Shown: positions 29,089-38,482, numbered from the stretch's first letter. The stretch: DNA of 64,000 bases from Actinomyces haliotis (GCF_015355765.1 NZ_JACWNA010000007.1:1-64000), one strand, 5' to 3'. Program-made: numbers and translations. Notes: generated by a model from the sequence alone, not told the origin.

Positions 29089-30699
29089 TCAGTCGGCGGG
29101 CAGGACCTCGGCGACACGCCACGGGCCGGGGACGAGGACCAGCACGACGTCGCGCGACGGCTGGGCCGGCACCGTGCGCTCCTTACCCGTGGCGCTCGTC
29201 CGGCCGGTGGAGGACTGCGTCAGCGTCACGGCGACGCCCGTAGCGGCCGGCCACCGCGCCAGGGCGGCCTCCGGGACCTCCACCAGGTGCGCCCCCACGA
29301 GCGCCGTGCTCAGCCCCTGGACGCGCTCCCCCGCGTCCGACAGCGCGGTGAGGAGAGCCGCGTCAGCCCGGGCGGCGGCTCCCCCGGCGACCGTCGTCGT
29401 CGCCAGCGCGGCCGCGTCGCCGGAGGTGAGAGCCTCGTCCCGAGCGGCGGTCAGAAGGACGGCCGCCTCGAGCGGGTCCCTCCCGTTGAGGAGCGCGTCG
29501 CGCTCAGTGAGTACGGACGCCGCTCCGGTCACGCTCGCTGAAGTGGCCGGAGTCGGATTGGGCGTGCTCGTCCCCTCCCCGCGCAGGCCGCCCGGCACCG
29601 CCGTGGCCCCGCCGGCTGACGAGGCCCGTCCGGAGAGAGGCGGCTCCGTCGGCGCCTCCGACCTCGTCACCGTGGCGACGTCCCCGTCGGCGATCCGGAT
29701 GCTGGGGGCGTCCTGCTCCGTCCGGTCGAGGGCAGGGAGCGCGCCGCTCACGAGGGCGCCCGCGCAGAGAGCTGCCGCTGCGGCCAGGAGCCCGGCCAGC
29801 AGCCGTCGCCCGCTTGGTCCGGGTCTTCCCGCCCGGTCCCCCGTCCGCCGACTCCGGGAGGACGGCGCACGGGAGGCGGCGGCGCCGCGCCGCCGGGCAC
29901 GGCGGGAGGGCACCGGCCGGGTCGGTGCCGCGGCGGCGGCTCGCAGTGCCCCTGCCGCCAGGCGTGCGCCGTCAGGGAGCTCGATGGCACCGCGGCGGGC
30001 GATCCCGGGTGCGCGCGCAGCCAGGGCCCGGGCCGTGGGCCGCGCGTCAGGGTCCTCGTGCAGCGCGTCGGCGAGGATGGGCTCGAGGCGCTCGCGCAGC
30101 GACGCCGACCCCTGCGAGCAGAGCTCGAGGAGGCGGGCGAGGCCGTAGACGTCCGAGGCAGCCGTGGGTGCGGCGCCCGACTCGACCTCCGGGGCGGCGC
30201 ACCCGGCCGTCCCGGTCTCCATGACGCCGCTGACCACGTCGATGAGCACCGCACCGCCGTCCGTCGTCACGACGACGTTGCCGGGAGCCACGTCGCCGTG
30301 GACGAGCCCGGCCGCGTGGAGGTGAGCGAGCGCCGAGCCGAGGTCGTCCAGCAGCCGTGCCGCCTCGGAGCGGGTGAGCCCGCCACGGGCGCCGAGCACG
30401 ACCGCCAGGTCCGCGCCGGCAACGAGGTCCACGGTGACGGCGGCGCGTCCGCCCGGTACGGCGATGACCTCGCGCACCCGAGCGATCCCCTCGTGACGGA
30501 GCCCCTTGAGGAGACTCAGACGGCGGAGGACGGTGGCGCCTGCGCCGCCGGCGGGCACGTCGACGAGCCGCACCGCGACGTGCCGGTCCTGCCGGTCGAG
30601 CCCGCGGTACACGCCGGGTCGACCGGTCCGTCCTCGTGCCAGCGGCTCCCCCACGGTGAGCCCGGAGGCCTCGAGCGTTTCAAGGGTCGCCGCGTCCAT
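29089..30699 (-). CDS. Membrane-anchored protein kinase-like protein (possibly inactive)
   Basis: A 536-residue protein with a serine/threonine kinase-like domain (residues 10-230), a basic linker, one transmembrane helix (about 300-323), a Thr/Pro-rich stretch and an extracytoplasmic region of about 150 residues that I do not recognise. Kinase motifs are partly degenerate: the VAxK lysine is Arg44 (VAVRLVDV), HRD is HGD (Asp136, with Asn141 kept), and DFG is DVV (Asp154). It may therefore be a pseudokinase that binds ligands or partners. Start uncertain: the ATG at 30699 is close to the kinase fold, while an ATG at 30786 would add 29 basic residues. It converges with sucB and diverges from lipB. 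Confidence 0.7.
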   Translation of the reverse strand: MDAATLETLEASGLTVGEPLARGRTGRPGVYRGLDRQDRHVAVRLVDVPAGGAGATVLRRLSLLKGLRHEGIARVREVIAVPGGRAAVTVDLVAGADLAVVLGARGGLTRSEAARLLDDLGSALAHLHAAGLVHGDVAPGNVVVTTDGGAVLIDVVSGVMETGTAGCAAPEVESGAAPTAASDVYGLARLLELCSQGSASLRERLEPILADALHEDPDARPTARALAARAPGIARRGAIELPDGARLAAGALRAAAAAPTRPVPSRRARRRGAAASRAPSSRSRRTGDRAGRPGPSGRRLLAGLLAAAAALCAGALVSGALPALDRTEQDAPSIRIADGDVATVTRSEAPTEPPLSGRASSAGGATAVPGGLRGEGTSTPNPTPATSASVTGAASVLTERDALLNGRDPLEAAVLLTAARDEALTSGDAAALATTTVAGGAAARADAALLTALSDAGERVQGLSTALVGAHLVEVPEAALARWPAATGVAVTLTQSSTGRTSATGKERTVPAQPSRDVVLVLVPGPWRVAEVLPAD

Positions 30700-30921
30700 C
30701 ACCGTCGGGTCCTGCGTCCCGGCGCCCCGCTCGGATCGGGGCGACTGGGTCCGGCCGCGGCGCGAGCCGCCTCGTCGTGTCCTCATGCCGCCATGGTCCC
30801 GGCGACCCGTGCCGACCCGCCACGCCTTGCGGCCGCCCTGTGGAAAACCGGCTTCGGAGGACCGCCGGCCGCCTGGTCCGTTGCCGGCCGCCCCGCCGCG
30901 GGCCGGGCCTAGGGTGGCCCC

Positions 30922-31614
30922 GTGCAGCGCATCGACCTCGACCTCGGCACCCGCCTCATCCCCTACGCGGAGGGCCGCGCGCTCCAGCAGGAGCTCCACG
31001 ACGACGTCGTCTCCGGTCACCGGGACTCGACGCTCCTCCTCGTCGAGCACGAGCCCGTCTACACGGTGGGGCGCCGCGCGCACTCCTGGGAGCGGCCCGA
31101 GGGCGACTTCGTCGAGCCCGGGCACGTGCCCGTCATCGACGTCGACCGCGGGGGCAAGACCACCTGGCACGGCCCGGGTCAGCTCACCGTGTACCCGGTC
31201 GTGCGGCTCGCCTCCCCCGTCGACGTCATCAAGTACGTGCGAGCGCTCGAGGGTGCCGTCATGGACGTCTGCGGCGCCTACGACGTCGAGACCATCAGGG
31301 TCGCGGACCGCTCGGGCGTGTGGGTCCCCGCCGTCCCGGCGTCGCCCGACGAGCGGCAGCGTCAGGACCGGAAGGTCTGCGCCCTGGGCGTGCGCGTGGC
31401 GCGCGAGGTGACGATGCACGGGATCGGCCTCAACGTCTGCGCCGACCTCGCCGCCTTCGGACTGGACCGCATCATCCCCTGCGGCATCGACGACGCCGGC
31501 GTGACCTCCCTGTCGGCGGAGACGGGCCGCACCGTCCCGGTCACTGAGCCGGCCGACGCCGTCGCGGCCGCGCTCGAGGAGCACCTCGAGCCGCTCGTGG
31601 CGCAGACCACGTGA
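30922..31614 (+). CDS. lipB: Lipoyl(octanoyl) transferase LipB
   Basis: A 230-residue enzyme that moves octanoyl from acyl carrier protein to the lipoyl-domain lysine. Motifs are LLVEHEPVYTVGRRAH, DVDRGGKTTWHGPGQLTVYP and KVCALGVRVAREVTMHGIGLNV, with the catalytic Cys and Lys in the last two segments. The GTG at 30922 is placed by TAGGGT at 30910-30915, which ends 6 bases before it; with no Shine-Dalgarno this suggests a leaderless mRNA. lipA follows after 93 bases. The E2 substrate is encoded 2 kb upstream. Confidence 0.94.
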   Translation: MQRIDLDLGTRLIPYAEGRALQQELHDDVVSGHRDSTLLLVEHEPVYTVGRRAHSWERPEGDFVEPGHVPVIDVDRGGKTTWHGPGQLTVYPVVRLASPVDVIKYVRALEGAVMDVCGAYDVETIRVADRSGVWVPAVPASPDERQRQDRKVCALGVRVAREVTMHGIGLNVCADLAAFGLDRIIPCGIDDAGVTSLSAETGRTVPVTEPADAVAAALEEHLEPLVAQTT

Positions 31615-31707
31615 GCCATTCACCGCCGGCTGGGCCGGAGGTCCCGACGCGGGGCCCTGCGGCGATAGGCTGAGGACCGCTCATCATCGCGTCAACGGAG
31701 GAGAGCC

Positions 31708-32733
31708 ATGACGGACACGATCGCCCCCGAGGGCCGCCGGCTGCTGCGCGTCGAGGCGCGCAACGCCGAGGTCCCGATCGAGCAGAAGCCGAAGTGGCTG
31801 CGCACCAAGGCCGTCATCTCCGAGACCTACCAGGAGGTCCGGGGGATGGTGCACGAGAAGGGGCTCCACACCGTCTGCGCCGAGGCCAACTGCCCCAACA
31901 TCTACGAGTGCTGGAACGACCGCGAGGCCTCCTTCCTCATCGGCGGCGAGCTGTGCACCCGCCGCTGCGACTTCTGCGACATCGCCACCGGGCGCCCCAC
32001 CGAGTACGACGAGGACGAGCCCCGTCGCGTCGCCCAGTCCGTCAAGGAGATGGACCTGCGCTACGCGACCGTCACGGGCGTCTCCCGCGACGACCTTCCC
32101 GACGGCGGCGCCTGGCTCTTCGCCGAGGTGTCGCGCCAGATCCACTCGATGCTCCCCGGCTGCGGCGTCGAGCTCCTCGTCCCGGACTTCAGGAGCCGCC
32201 GCGAGTCCCTCGAGGAGGTCTTCTCCTCGCGCCCCGAGGTCTTCGCCCACAACCTCGAGACGGTGCCCCGCATCTTCCGCCGGATCCGCCCCGCCTTCTC
32301 CTACGAGGGCTCGCTCTCCGTCCTCAACCAGGCCTCCGAGGCCGGGCTCCTCACCAAGTCCAACCTCATCCTCGGCATGGGCGAGACCCGTGACGAGATC
32401 GAGGAGGCCATCAAGGACCTCGTCGCCAACCACGTCGACATCCTCACCATCACGCAGTACATGCGCCCCTCGAAGCTCCACCACCCGATCGACCGCTGGG
32501 TCAAGCCGGAGGAGTTCGTGGAGCTCGGGCAGATGGCGGAGGACCTGGGCATCTCGGCCGTCATGTCCGGGCCGATGGTGCGCTCCTCGTACCGCTCCGG
32601 CATGCTCTGGGGTCGCGCGATGCGTGCCAAAGGCTGGGAGGTCCCCGAGCAGATGCAGGACGTCGCAGCCCCGAAGACCGCGCGCCAGGAGGCGTCCTCG
32701 ATCCTCGAGCAGCAGGCCGTCAGCACCCGCTGA
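31708..32733 (+). CDS. lipA: Lipoyl synthase LipA
   Basis: A 341-residue radical-SAM enzyme that inserts two sulfurs into the protein-bound octanoyl chain. Both [4Fe-4S] clusters are represented: [13 protein letters not shown] (auxiliary cluster) and [13 protein letters not shown] (radical-SAM cluster). The C-terminal RSSYRSG serine that ligates the auxiliary cluster is present. ATG at 31708 with GGAGGAG 5-6 nt upstream, so it is conventionally translated, unlike lipB. A hairpin at 32792-32840 lies after the gene. Confidence 0.96.
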   Translation: MTDTIAPEGRRLLRVEARNAEVPIEQKPKWLRTKAVISETYQEVRGMVHEKGLHTVCAEANCPNIYECWNDREASFLIGGELCTRRCDFCDIATGRPTEYDEDEPRRVAQSVKEMDLRYATVTGVSRDDLPDGGAWLFAEVSRQIHSMLPGCGVELLVPDFRSRRESLEEVFSSRPEVFAHNLETVPRIFRRIRPAFSYEGSLSVLNQASEAGLLTKSNLILGMGETRDEIEEAIKDLVANHVDILTITQYMRPSKLHHPIDRWVKPEEFVELGQMAEDLGISAVMSGPMVRSSYRSGMLWGRAMRAKGWEVPEQMQDVAAPKTARQEASSILEQQAVSTR

Positions 32734-32791
32734 GCGTGCTCGGGGCGGCCGGGCGGGTCACCGCTCCCGCCTCGTCTCCCGTCCCGGCCCC

Positions 32792-32840
32792 GACGCCGCC
32801 TCCTCGCTCGGAACACGGTTCCGGAGCAGGGGGCGGCGTC
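32792..32840 (+). terminator. Hairpin after lipA
   Basis: Outer stem GACGCCGCC/GGCGGCGTC (9 bp) encloses an inner stem around loop ACG with a bulged G. It ends 4 bases before the TATGGT box of the next gene, so it insulates that promoter from lipA transcription. Confidence 0.5.
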
Positions 32841-32857
32841 CGCTATGGTGGGGCACC

Positions 32858-33580
32858 GTGAGCACAGCGTCGAGCCCGAGTCCCCAGAAGCGGGGCCGCG
32901 TCGGGCAGTACTTCCAGAACCTCAAGGACTCCTACACGATCTCGAGGCGGACCTACCCGTGGATCGGGTGGGCGCTCATCGGCGTGCTCGTCGTGCTCGT
33001 CGTCCTGTCGGTCCTCCTCGCCGCGGCGACGCACCAGGCCGCCTGGTACTGGGTGCTCATGGGCGTGCTCCTCGCGGGCATGCTCGACATGATCCTGCTG
33101 TCGTGGACCGTGCGCCGAGCCTCCTACACCCAGATCGAGGGCATGCCCGGAGCCGCCAAGGCCGTCCTCGACCAGCAGGGACGCGGCTGGTTCGTCGAGC
33201 CCGAGCCGGCCGCCGTCAACCCGAAGACGCAGGACGTCGTCTGGCGCCTGGTGGGACAGCCCGGGATCGTCCTCGTCGCCGAGGGCCCGACCAGCCGCAC
33301 CCAGCGCCTCGTCCAGGACGAGTCCAAGAAGATCAAGCGGATCCTGTCCACGGTCCCCCTGCACGTCGTCAACGTCGGCACCGGTGAGGGCCAGACGCGT
33401 CTCATCGACCTCAACAAGACCCTGCGGCAGCTGCCCACGAAGCCGACGAAGCTCACCGACGCCGAGATCGCCCAGGTCTCCAAGCGACTCTCCTCCCTCG
33501 GCGCGAAGGCCCTGCCGATCCCCAAGGGCGTCGACCCGATGCGAGCGAGGCCCGACCGCCGCGCCATGCGCGGTCGCTGA
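32858..33580 (+). CDS. DUF4191 membrane protein
   Basis: A 240-residue member of the actinobacterial DUF4191 family, function unknown, commonly next to lipA. Two transmembrane helices (about residues 35-57 and 65-85) are followed by a cytosolic domain with ASYTQIEGMPGAAKAVLDQQ, GWFVEPEPAAVNPKTQDVVWR and KKIKRILSTVPLHVVNVGTG. The GTG at 32858 is preceded by TATGGT 8 bases upstream and no Shine-Dalgarno. A perfect 14-bp hairpin follows 23 bases after the stop. Confidence 0.85.
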   Translation: MSTASSPSPQKRGRVGQYFQNLKDSYTISRRTYPWIGWALIGVLVVLVVLSVLLAAATHQAAWYWVLMGVLLAGMLDMILLSWTVRRASYTQIEGMPGAAKAVLDQQGRGWFVEPEPAAVNPKTQDVVWRLVGQPGIVLVAEGPTSRTQRLVQDESKKIKRILSTVPLHVVNVGTGEGQTRLIDLNKTLRQLPTKPTKLTDAEIAQVSKRLSSLGAKALPIPKGVDPMRARPDRRAMRGR

Positions 33581-33603
33581 GCCGCCGCTTGAGGACACCC
33601 TCC

Positions 33604-33634
33604 GGACGCCGCCACGCACCGCGTGGCGGCGTCC
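33604..33634 (+). terminator. Hairpin terminator after DUF4191 gene
   Basis: A perfect 14-bp stem starting GGACGCCGCCACGC with loop ACC, no T tract. Confidence 0.65.
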
Positions 33635-33959
33635 GTCCGTCGTCGGGAAGCGAGCCGTCGCGACGGACCGGCCACAGGGGTCGCCCCGGAGGATCCCCGA
33701 CACGCTGCCCGCGGGCTGCGCAGGGCCCGCAGTCGACCGGACCTAGGTCCCGGCCGATCCGGTCGCGTCGCCCGTCTCACGTTCCGAGCCTCCGAGGCCC
33801 CCTTCCGTGAAACATCGAGGACACACTCGCGGCACCTTCGCGTCACGGCGCACCCATACTGTCGAGCCAACCGCACAGCAGCCCACCCGGCTCGGCACCC
33901 TCGGGAACGACCTGGGCGAACCGGTATCCGGTGCGGAGAATCATCTGGAGGAACACCAC
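33635..33959 (+). other. Upstream region of glnA
   Basis: No gene is supported; the open frames here are extensions or shadows. It should contain the glnA promoter. TACTGT near 33858 is a possible -10 box. I looked for GlnR- or AmtR-type operators and found no convincing match. The Shine-Dalgarno GGAGGAAC for glnA lies at the very end. Confidence 0.4.
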
Positions 33960-35381
33960 ATGTTCAAGGACGCTTCCGAGGCGCAGGCCTTCATCGAGAA
34001 GGAGGGCGTCAAGCTCGTCGACGTCCGCTTCTGCGACCTGCCCGGCATCATGCAGCACTTCACGATTCCCGCCGGCGAGCTCGACGACGCCCTCGAGAAC
34101 GGCCTCATGTTCGACGGCTCCTCAATCCGCGGCTTCCAGGCCATCAACGAGTCGGATATGAAGCTCATCCCGGACGTCACCACGGCGTTCCTCGACCCGT
34201 ACCGCGAGCAGAAGACCCTCATCATCAACTTCTCGATCGTCGACCCCTTCACCGACGAGGTCTACTCCCGCGACCCGCGCTCCGTCGCCGCCAAGGCCGA
34301 GGAGTACCTCAAGTCCACCGGCATCGCCGACACCTGCTTCATCGGCGCGGAGGCGGAGTTCTACCTCTTCGACTCCGTCGCCTACGAGACCACCCCGGGC
34401 TCGACCCACTACGAGGTCGACTCCAACGAGGCGGCGTGGAACTCCGGCCGTGAGGAGGAGGGCGGCAACAAGGGCTACAAGACGCCCTTCAAGGGCGGGT
34501 ACTTCCCCGTCTCCCCCAACGACCAGATGGCCGACATCCGCGACCGCATGGTCTCCGACTGCATCGACGCGGGTCTCGCCATCGAGCGCGCCCACCACGA
34601 GGTCGGCACCGCCGGCCAGCAGGAGATCAACTACCGATTCAACTCGCTCCTCGCCGCCGGCGACGACATGATGAAGTTCAAGTACATCATCAAGAACCAG
34701 GCCTGGCAGTCCGGCAAGACCGCGACCTTCATGCCCAAGCCGATCTTCGGCGACAACGGCTCCGGCATGCACTGCCACCACTCCCTGTGGAAGGACGGCA
34801 AGCCGCTGTTCTTCGACGAGCGCGGTTACGGCCAGCTCTCCGACCTCGCCCGCTGGTACGTCGGCGGCATCCTCAAGCACGCCCCGAGCCTCCTGGCCTT
34901 CACCAACCCCTCGGTGAACTCGTTCCGCCGTCTGGTCCCGGGCTTCGAGGCGCCGGTCAACCTCGTCTACTCGGCCCGCAACCGCTCCGCCTGCATCCGC
35001 ATCCCGGTCACGGGCTCCTCCCCGAAGGCCAAGCGCATCGAGTACCGCGTGCCGGACCCGTCGAGCAACCCGTACCTCTGCTTCTCCGCCGTCCTCATGG
35101 CCGGCCTGGACGGCATCCGCAACCGCATCGAGCCCCGCGAGCCCATCGACAAGGACCTGTACGAGCTCGCTCCGGAGGAGTACTTCGACATCGACAAGCT
35201 CCCGTACTCCCTCGACCAGGCGCTCGACGCCCTCGAGGCCGACCACGACTACCTCACCGAGGGCGACGTGTTCACGCCCGACCTCATCGAGACGTGGATC
35301 GAGTACAAGCGCGAGAAGGAGATCGCCCCGATGCGCCTCCGTCCGCACCCCTACGAGTTCGAGATGTACTACAACATCTGA
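33960..35381 (+). CDS. glnA: Glutamine synthetase type I (adenylylation-controlled)
   Basis: A 473-residue GSI enzyme making glutamine from glutamate, ammonia and ATP. Motifs are [56 protein letters not shown] (ATP-binding and His ligand) and [10 protein letters not shown]. The adenylylation tyrosine is predicted to be Tyr401 in [10 protein letters not shown]. This fits the glnE gene 7 kb downstream. ATG at 33960, GGAGGAAC 7 nt upstream. A strong two-part hairpin ends the gene. Length and motif order match the beta-type actinobacterial GlnA1. Confidence 0.96.
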   Translation: MFKDASEAQAFIEKEGVKLVDVRFCDLPGIMQHFTIPAGELDDALENGLMFDGSSIRGFQAINESDMKLIPDVTTAFLDPYREQKTLIINFSIVDPFTDEVYSRDPRSVAAKAEEYLKSTGIADTCFIGAEAEFYLFDSVAYETTPGSTHYEVDSNEAAWNSGREEEGGNKGYKTPFKGGYFPVSPNDQMADIRDRMVSDCIDAGLAIERAHHEVGTAGQQEINYRFNSLLAAGDDMMKFKYIIKNQAWQSGKTATFMPKPIFGDNGSGMHCHHSLWKDGKPLFFDERGYGQLSDLARWYVGGILKHAPSLLAFTNPSVNSFRRLVPGFEAPVNLVYSARNRSACIRIPVTGSSPKAKRIEYRVPDPSSNPYLCFSAVLMAGLDGIRNRIEPREPIDKDLYELAPEEYFDIDKLPYSLDQALDALEADHDYLTEGDVFTPDLIETWIEYKREKEIAPMRLRPHPYEFEMYYNI

Positions 35382-35415
35382 TCGGCAACCCGGCGGCACC
35401 GTCGGCGATCGGACA

Positions 35416-35454
35416 CGGCTCGGCCCCGTCCTCCACGAGGACGGCGCCGAGCCG
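35416..35454 (+). terminator. Terminator after glnA
   Basis: Stem CGGCTCGGC/GCCGAGCCG, a C-C mismatch, then CCGTCCTC/GAGGACGG with loop CAC: 17 pairs. It is followed by TATATCTATA, part of the next gene's operator, so terminator and operator abut. Confidence 0.75.
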
Positions 35455-35466
35455 TATATCTATACG
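35453..35466. promoter_or_regulatory. Palindromic operator candidate upstream of binding-protein gene 1
   Basis: CGTATA-TC-TATACG is a perfect 6-bp inverted repeat with a 2-base centre. It covers the expected -35 position for the -10-like TACGAT at 35481-35486. A closely matching palindrome (CGCATA-CT-TATGCG) lies at the same distance from the -10 of the paralogous gene at 36557. A repressor shared by both genes is a reasonable inference. Confidence 0.6.
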
Positions 35467-35518
35467 CAACACGCGATACCTACGATGGTGTCATTCCCGT
35501 CCACACCGAGGAGCAGAC

Positions 35519-36469
35519 ATGCGAGTCCCCACCGCACACCGCGCGCTCGGCGTCATCGCGGGCCTAGCCCTGGCCACCGGCCTCGCGGGCTGCACGAACG
35601 CCGCGGACTGGAGCGCCTCAGGCTCCGACACGGCCTCCTCGAGCTCGGGCGCGAACGAGGGCTACGACACGAGCGCCATCAAGGAGCAGGCGGACATCGC
35701 CGCTCTGCTGCCGAAGGACGCCCTGGCCGACGGGGTCCTCGACATCGGGACGTCAACCGCCTACCCGCCGGGCGAGTTCCTCAACGCCGACGGCACACCG
35801 ATCGGCTACGAGGTCGACCTCACCCACGCCATCGCCCGTGTCCTTGGCGTCAAGACGACGACGCACTCGGCGGCCTTCGACTCGATCATCTCCTCGATCG
35901 GCTCCAAGTACGACCTCGGCGTCGCCGCGATGACGATCACGACCGAGCGCGAGAGCGCCGTCGACATGATCTCCTACATCAACGTCGGCTCCCAGTTCGA
36001 CGTCCAGTCCGGCAACCCGAAGAAGATCGATCCCAGCCACACCATGAACCTGTGCGGGCTCACGATCGGCGTCCAGACCGGAACCGGTCAGGAGACCGAG
36101 CTCGGCACGGACTCCCAGACCTGCCAGGACGCCGGCGAGCCCGCCATCCAGGTGCGCTCCTACTCCAAGCAGTCCGAGGCGGCGACGGCGCTCGTCGGCG
36201 GCACGATCGACGCCACCTACTCGGACTCGACTGTCGCCGGCTACGCCGTGCAGCTCACCGACGGTCAGGTGGAGACCGTGGGCGACGTCGTCGACGCCCT
36301 CCCCCAGGGCATCGCCGTCTCCAAGGACGACCCCCAGCTCACCAAGGCCGTCCAGGCCGCGGTCCAGTACCTCATGGACGAGGGCATCTGGAGAGACATC
36401 CTCTCCTCCTGGGGGGTCAAGGACGCCGCTCTGAGCAAGGCCGAGCTCAACCCGTCCGTGGGCGGCTGA
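35519..36469 (+). CDS. Amino-acid ABC transporter substrate-binding lipoprotein 1
   Basis: A 316-residue extracytoplasmic solute-binding protein of the polar amino-acid family (SBP_bac_3). Signal peptide with lipobox LAGC, lipidated Cys25, then a Ser/Ala-rich tether. VLDIGTSTAYPPGEFLNADGTPIGYEVDLTHAIARVLG is the ligand-binding N-lobe signature. SKYDLGVAAMTITTERE and YSDSTVAGYAVQ are conserved with the neighbour. ATG at 35519, GAGGAG 5 nt upstream. The ligand is not evident. It is followed by a close paralogue with its own promoter; the permease and ATPase come after that. Confidence 0.9.
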   Translation: MRVPTAHRALGVIAGLALATGLAGCTNAADWSASGSDTASSSSGANEGYDTSAIKEQADIAALLPKDALADGVLDIGTSTAYPPGEFLNADGTPIGYEVDLTHAIARVLGVKTTTHSAAFDSIISSIGSKYDLGVAAMTITTERESAVDMISYINVGSQFDVQSGNPKKIDPSHTMNLCGLTIGVQTGTGQETELGTDSQTCQDAGEPAIQVRSYSKQSEAATALVGGTIDATYSDSTVAGYAVQLTDGQVETVGDVVDALPQGIAVSKDDPQLTKAVQAAVQYLMDEGIWRDILSSWGVKDAALSKAELNPSVGG

Positions 36470-36494
36470 CGCACGTCGGCACACCCCAACAACG

Positions 36495-36508
36495 CGCATA
36501 CTTATGCG
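36495..36508. promoter_or_regulatory. Palindromic operator candidate upstream of binding-protein gene 2
   Basis: CGCATA-CT-TATGCG, a perfect 6-bp inverted repeat, has its left arm in the -35 position 17 bases before TACACT (36518-36523). A second inverted repeat GCGGAT/ATCCGC (36513-36530) overlaps the -10 box. Matches the palindrome at 35453-35466 in size, spacing and most bases (CGyATA-N2-TATrCG). Confidence 0.6.
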
Positions 36509-36556
36509 TTATGCGGATACACTGATCCGCACCATCCCCTTCCGCTAGGAGCACCC

Positions 36557-37501
36557 ATGAGGAACGCACGATCCCTGCGCCGCGGGGCCGCCCTCGCCTC
36601 CCTCCTCGCCCTCGCCGCCGGGCTGTCCGCCTGCACGAACGCCGCCGACTGGCACGCCTCCGGCTCGTCGACGTCGAGCGGGAGCACGGAGGGCTACGAC
36701 ACGAGCGGTATCCAGAAGGACGACAAGATCGCCGCGATGCTCCCGGCCGGGACGCTCAGCGACGGCAGCCTCGACATCGCTGCCTCGACCGACTACGCCC
36801 CTGCCGAGTTCCTCGACACCTCCGGGAAGGCCATCGGCTACGACGTCGACCTCGCGACCGCCATCGGCCAGGTCCTCGGCGTGCCTGCCACGACGCACAC
36901 CGCCGAGTTCGACTCGATCATCGCGGCGATCGGCTCGAAGTACGACCTCGGCGTCTCCTCCTTCACCATCACGAAGGAGCGAGAGGCCAGCGTCGACATG
37001 ATCTCCTACATCAACGTCGGCTCCCAGTTCGACGTCCAGTCCGGCAACCCGAAGAAGGTCGACCCCTCCGACCACCTCAACCTGTGCGGTCTGTCCGTCG
37101 GCGTCCAGGTCGGCACCGCCCAGGAGGACTCGATGAAGAAGGACGCCCAGACCTGCTCCGAGGCCGGCAAGCCGACGCTGACCGTCCGCTCGTACAACAC
37201 CCAGTCCGAGGCCTCGACGGCCCTCGTCGGCGGAACCATCGACGCCATGTACTCCGACTCCACCGTGGCCGGGTACGCCGTCGAGCAGACCGGCGGGGAG
37301 CTGGAGACCGTCGGCAAGATGGAGGACGCCCTTCCACAGGGCATCGTCGTCGCCAAGGACGACCCCGAGCTCACCAAGGCCGTCCAGGCCGCCGTCCAGA
37401 AGCTCATGGACGACGGCACGTGGCAGAAGATCCTCGAAGCCTGGGGCGTCAAGGACGGTGCGCTGGACAAGGCCGAGATCAACCCGAACGTGGAGGACTG
37501 A
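36557..37501 (+). CDS. Amino-acid ABC transporter substrate-binding lipoprotein 2
   Basis: A 314-residue paralogue of the preceding gene, roughly two-thirds identical by eye. Lipobox LSAC with Cys26, tether, then SLDIAASTDYAPAEFLDTSGKAIGYDVDLATAIG. DMISYINVGSQFDVQSGNPKK is shared word for word with paralogue 1, while changes cluster in ligand-facing segments such as STAYPPGEF/STDYAPAEF and VAAMTITTERE/VSSFTITKERE. ATG at 36557, AGGAG upstream. The permease gene starts 3 bases after the stop, so this protein is the one tied to the transporter operon. Confidence 0.9.
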   Translation: MRNARSLRRGAALASLLALAAGLSACTNAADWHASGSSTSSGSTEGYDTSGIQKDDKIAAMLPAGTLSDGSLDIAASTDYAPAEFLDTSGKAIGYDVDLATAIGQVLGVPATTHTAEFDSIIAAIGSKYDLGVSSFTITKEREASVDMISYINVGSQFDVQSGNPKKVDPSDHLNLCGLSVGVQVGTAQEDSMKKDAQTCSEAGKPTLTVRSYNTQSEASTALVGGTIDAMYSDSTVAGYAVEQTGGELETVGKMEDALPQGIVVAKDDPELTKAVQAAVQKLMDDGTWQKILEAWGVKDGALDKAEINPNVED

Positions 37502-37504
37502 CCC

Positions 37505-38482
37505 ATGAGCACCCAGCCCACGAGCGCGGAGACGTCCTCGGACGCCCCCGTCAAGCTCAACAACCCTAAGCCGGTCCCCAAGCCCGGCACCTGGATCAGC
37601 GCCGCCATCGTCGCCGTCCTCGGCGCGATGTTCGTCCACGCGCTGCTCACCAACCCGAAGTTCCACTGGGACACGGTCTGGTTCTTCTTCCGCGAGGTCC
37701 ACGTCGTGCGCGCCGTCGGCATCACCCTCGTGCTCACCTTCCTCGCGATGCTCATCGGCATCATCCTGGCGGTGGCGACGGCGGTGATGCGCCAGTCCTC
37801 GAACCCCGTGCTCCGCTGGGTGTCCCTCGCCTACCTCTGGTTCTTCCGCGGGACCCCGATCTACACCCAGCTGGTCTTCTGGGGCGCCCTGTCCGCCCTG
37901 TACCAGCACCTCAGTCTCGGTGTCCCCTTCGGTCCCGAGATGCTCACCTTCGAGACGAAGACGGTCTTCAGCCCCTTCGTCGCCGCCGTCCTCGGTCTGG
38001 GGATCAACGAGGGCGCCTACCTCTCCGAGATCGTCCGCTCGGGGCTCGGAAGCGTCGACCCGGGTCAGAGCGAGGCAGCCGGCGCACTCGGCATGTCCAA
38101 GGGCAAGATCCTCCGCCGCATCGTCCTGCCCCAGGCCATGCGCGTCATCGTGCCGCCGACGGGCAACGAGACGATCTCCATGCTCAAGACGACCTCGCTG
38201 GTGCTGGCGGTGCCCTACACGCTGGACCTCACCTTCGTCACGAACTCCTACGCCTCGAGCACCTACCAGACGATCCCGCTGCTCATCGTCGCGGCGCTCT
38301 GGTACATCATCATCACCTCGATCCTCATGGTCGGTCAGCACTACATCGAGCGCTACTACGGGCGCGGCTTCGACGGCCGCTCCTCGTCCACCGGATCGAA
38401 GCGCGGCCTGTCGTCCCGGCAGCAGGCCATCCTCGACGCCCACACCACGAAGCACGATCCCTTCCTGGAGGTCACCCCATGA
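37505..38482 (+). CDS. Amino-acid ABC transporter permease
   Basis: A 325-residue inner-membrane permease of the HisMQ family with about five transmembrane helices. The EAA-loop that contacts the ATPase is [25 protein letters not shown], and [16 protein letters not shown] is the usual RGTP motif. The N-terminal 35 residues and the basic C-terminal 45 residues are cytosolic additions. ATG at 37505, GGAGG in the end of the upstream gene serves as Shine-Dalgarno. A single permease gene suggests a homodimeric channel. Its stop overlaps the ATPase start (ATGA). Confidence 0.92.
   Translation: MSTQPTSAETSSDAPVKLNNPKPVPKPGTWISAAIVAVLGAMFVHALLTNPKFHWDTVWFFFREVHVVRAVGITLVLTFLAMLIGIILAVATAVMRQSSNPVLRWVSLAYLWFFRGTPIYTQLVFWGALSALYQHLSLGVPFGPEMLTFETKTVFSPFVAAVLGLGINEGAYLSEIVRSGLGSVDPGQSEAAGALGMSKGKILRRIVLPQAMRVIVPPTGNETISMLKTTSLVLAVPYTLDLTFVTNSYASSTYQTIPLLIVAALWYIIITSILMVGQHYIERYYGRGFDGRSSSTGSKRGLSSRQQAILDAHTTKHDPFLEVTP

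Noticed and set aside
30700-31623. Extension of the kinase-like frame upstream over lipB
   Set aside because: The frame stays open by GC bias, but it would run antisense through lipB; the kinase fold begins near 30670.
33780-33960. GlnR or AmtR binding site upstream of glnA
   Set aside because: GTGAAAC-like and other fragments occur, but no pair with correct spacing could be found.
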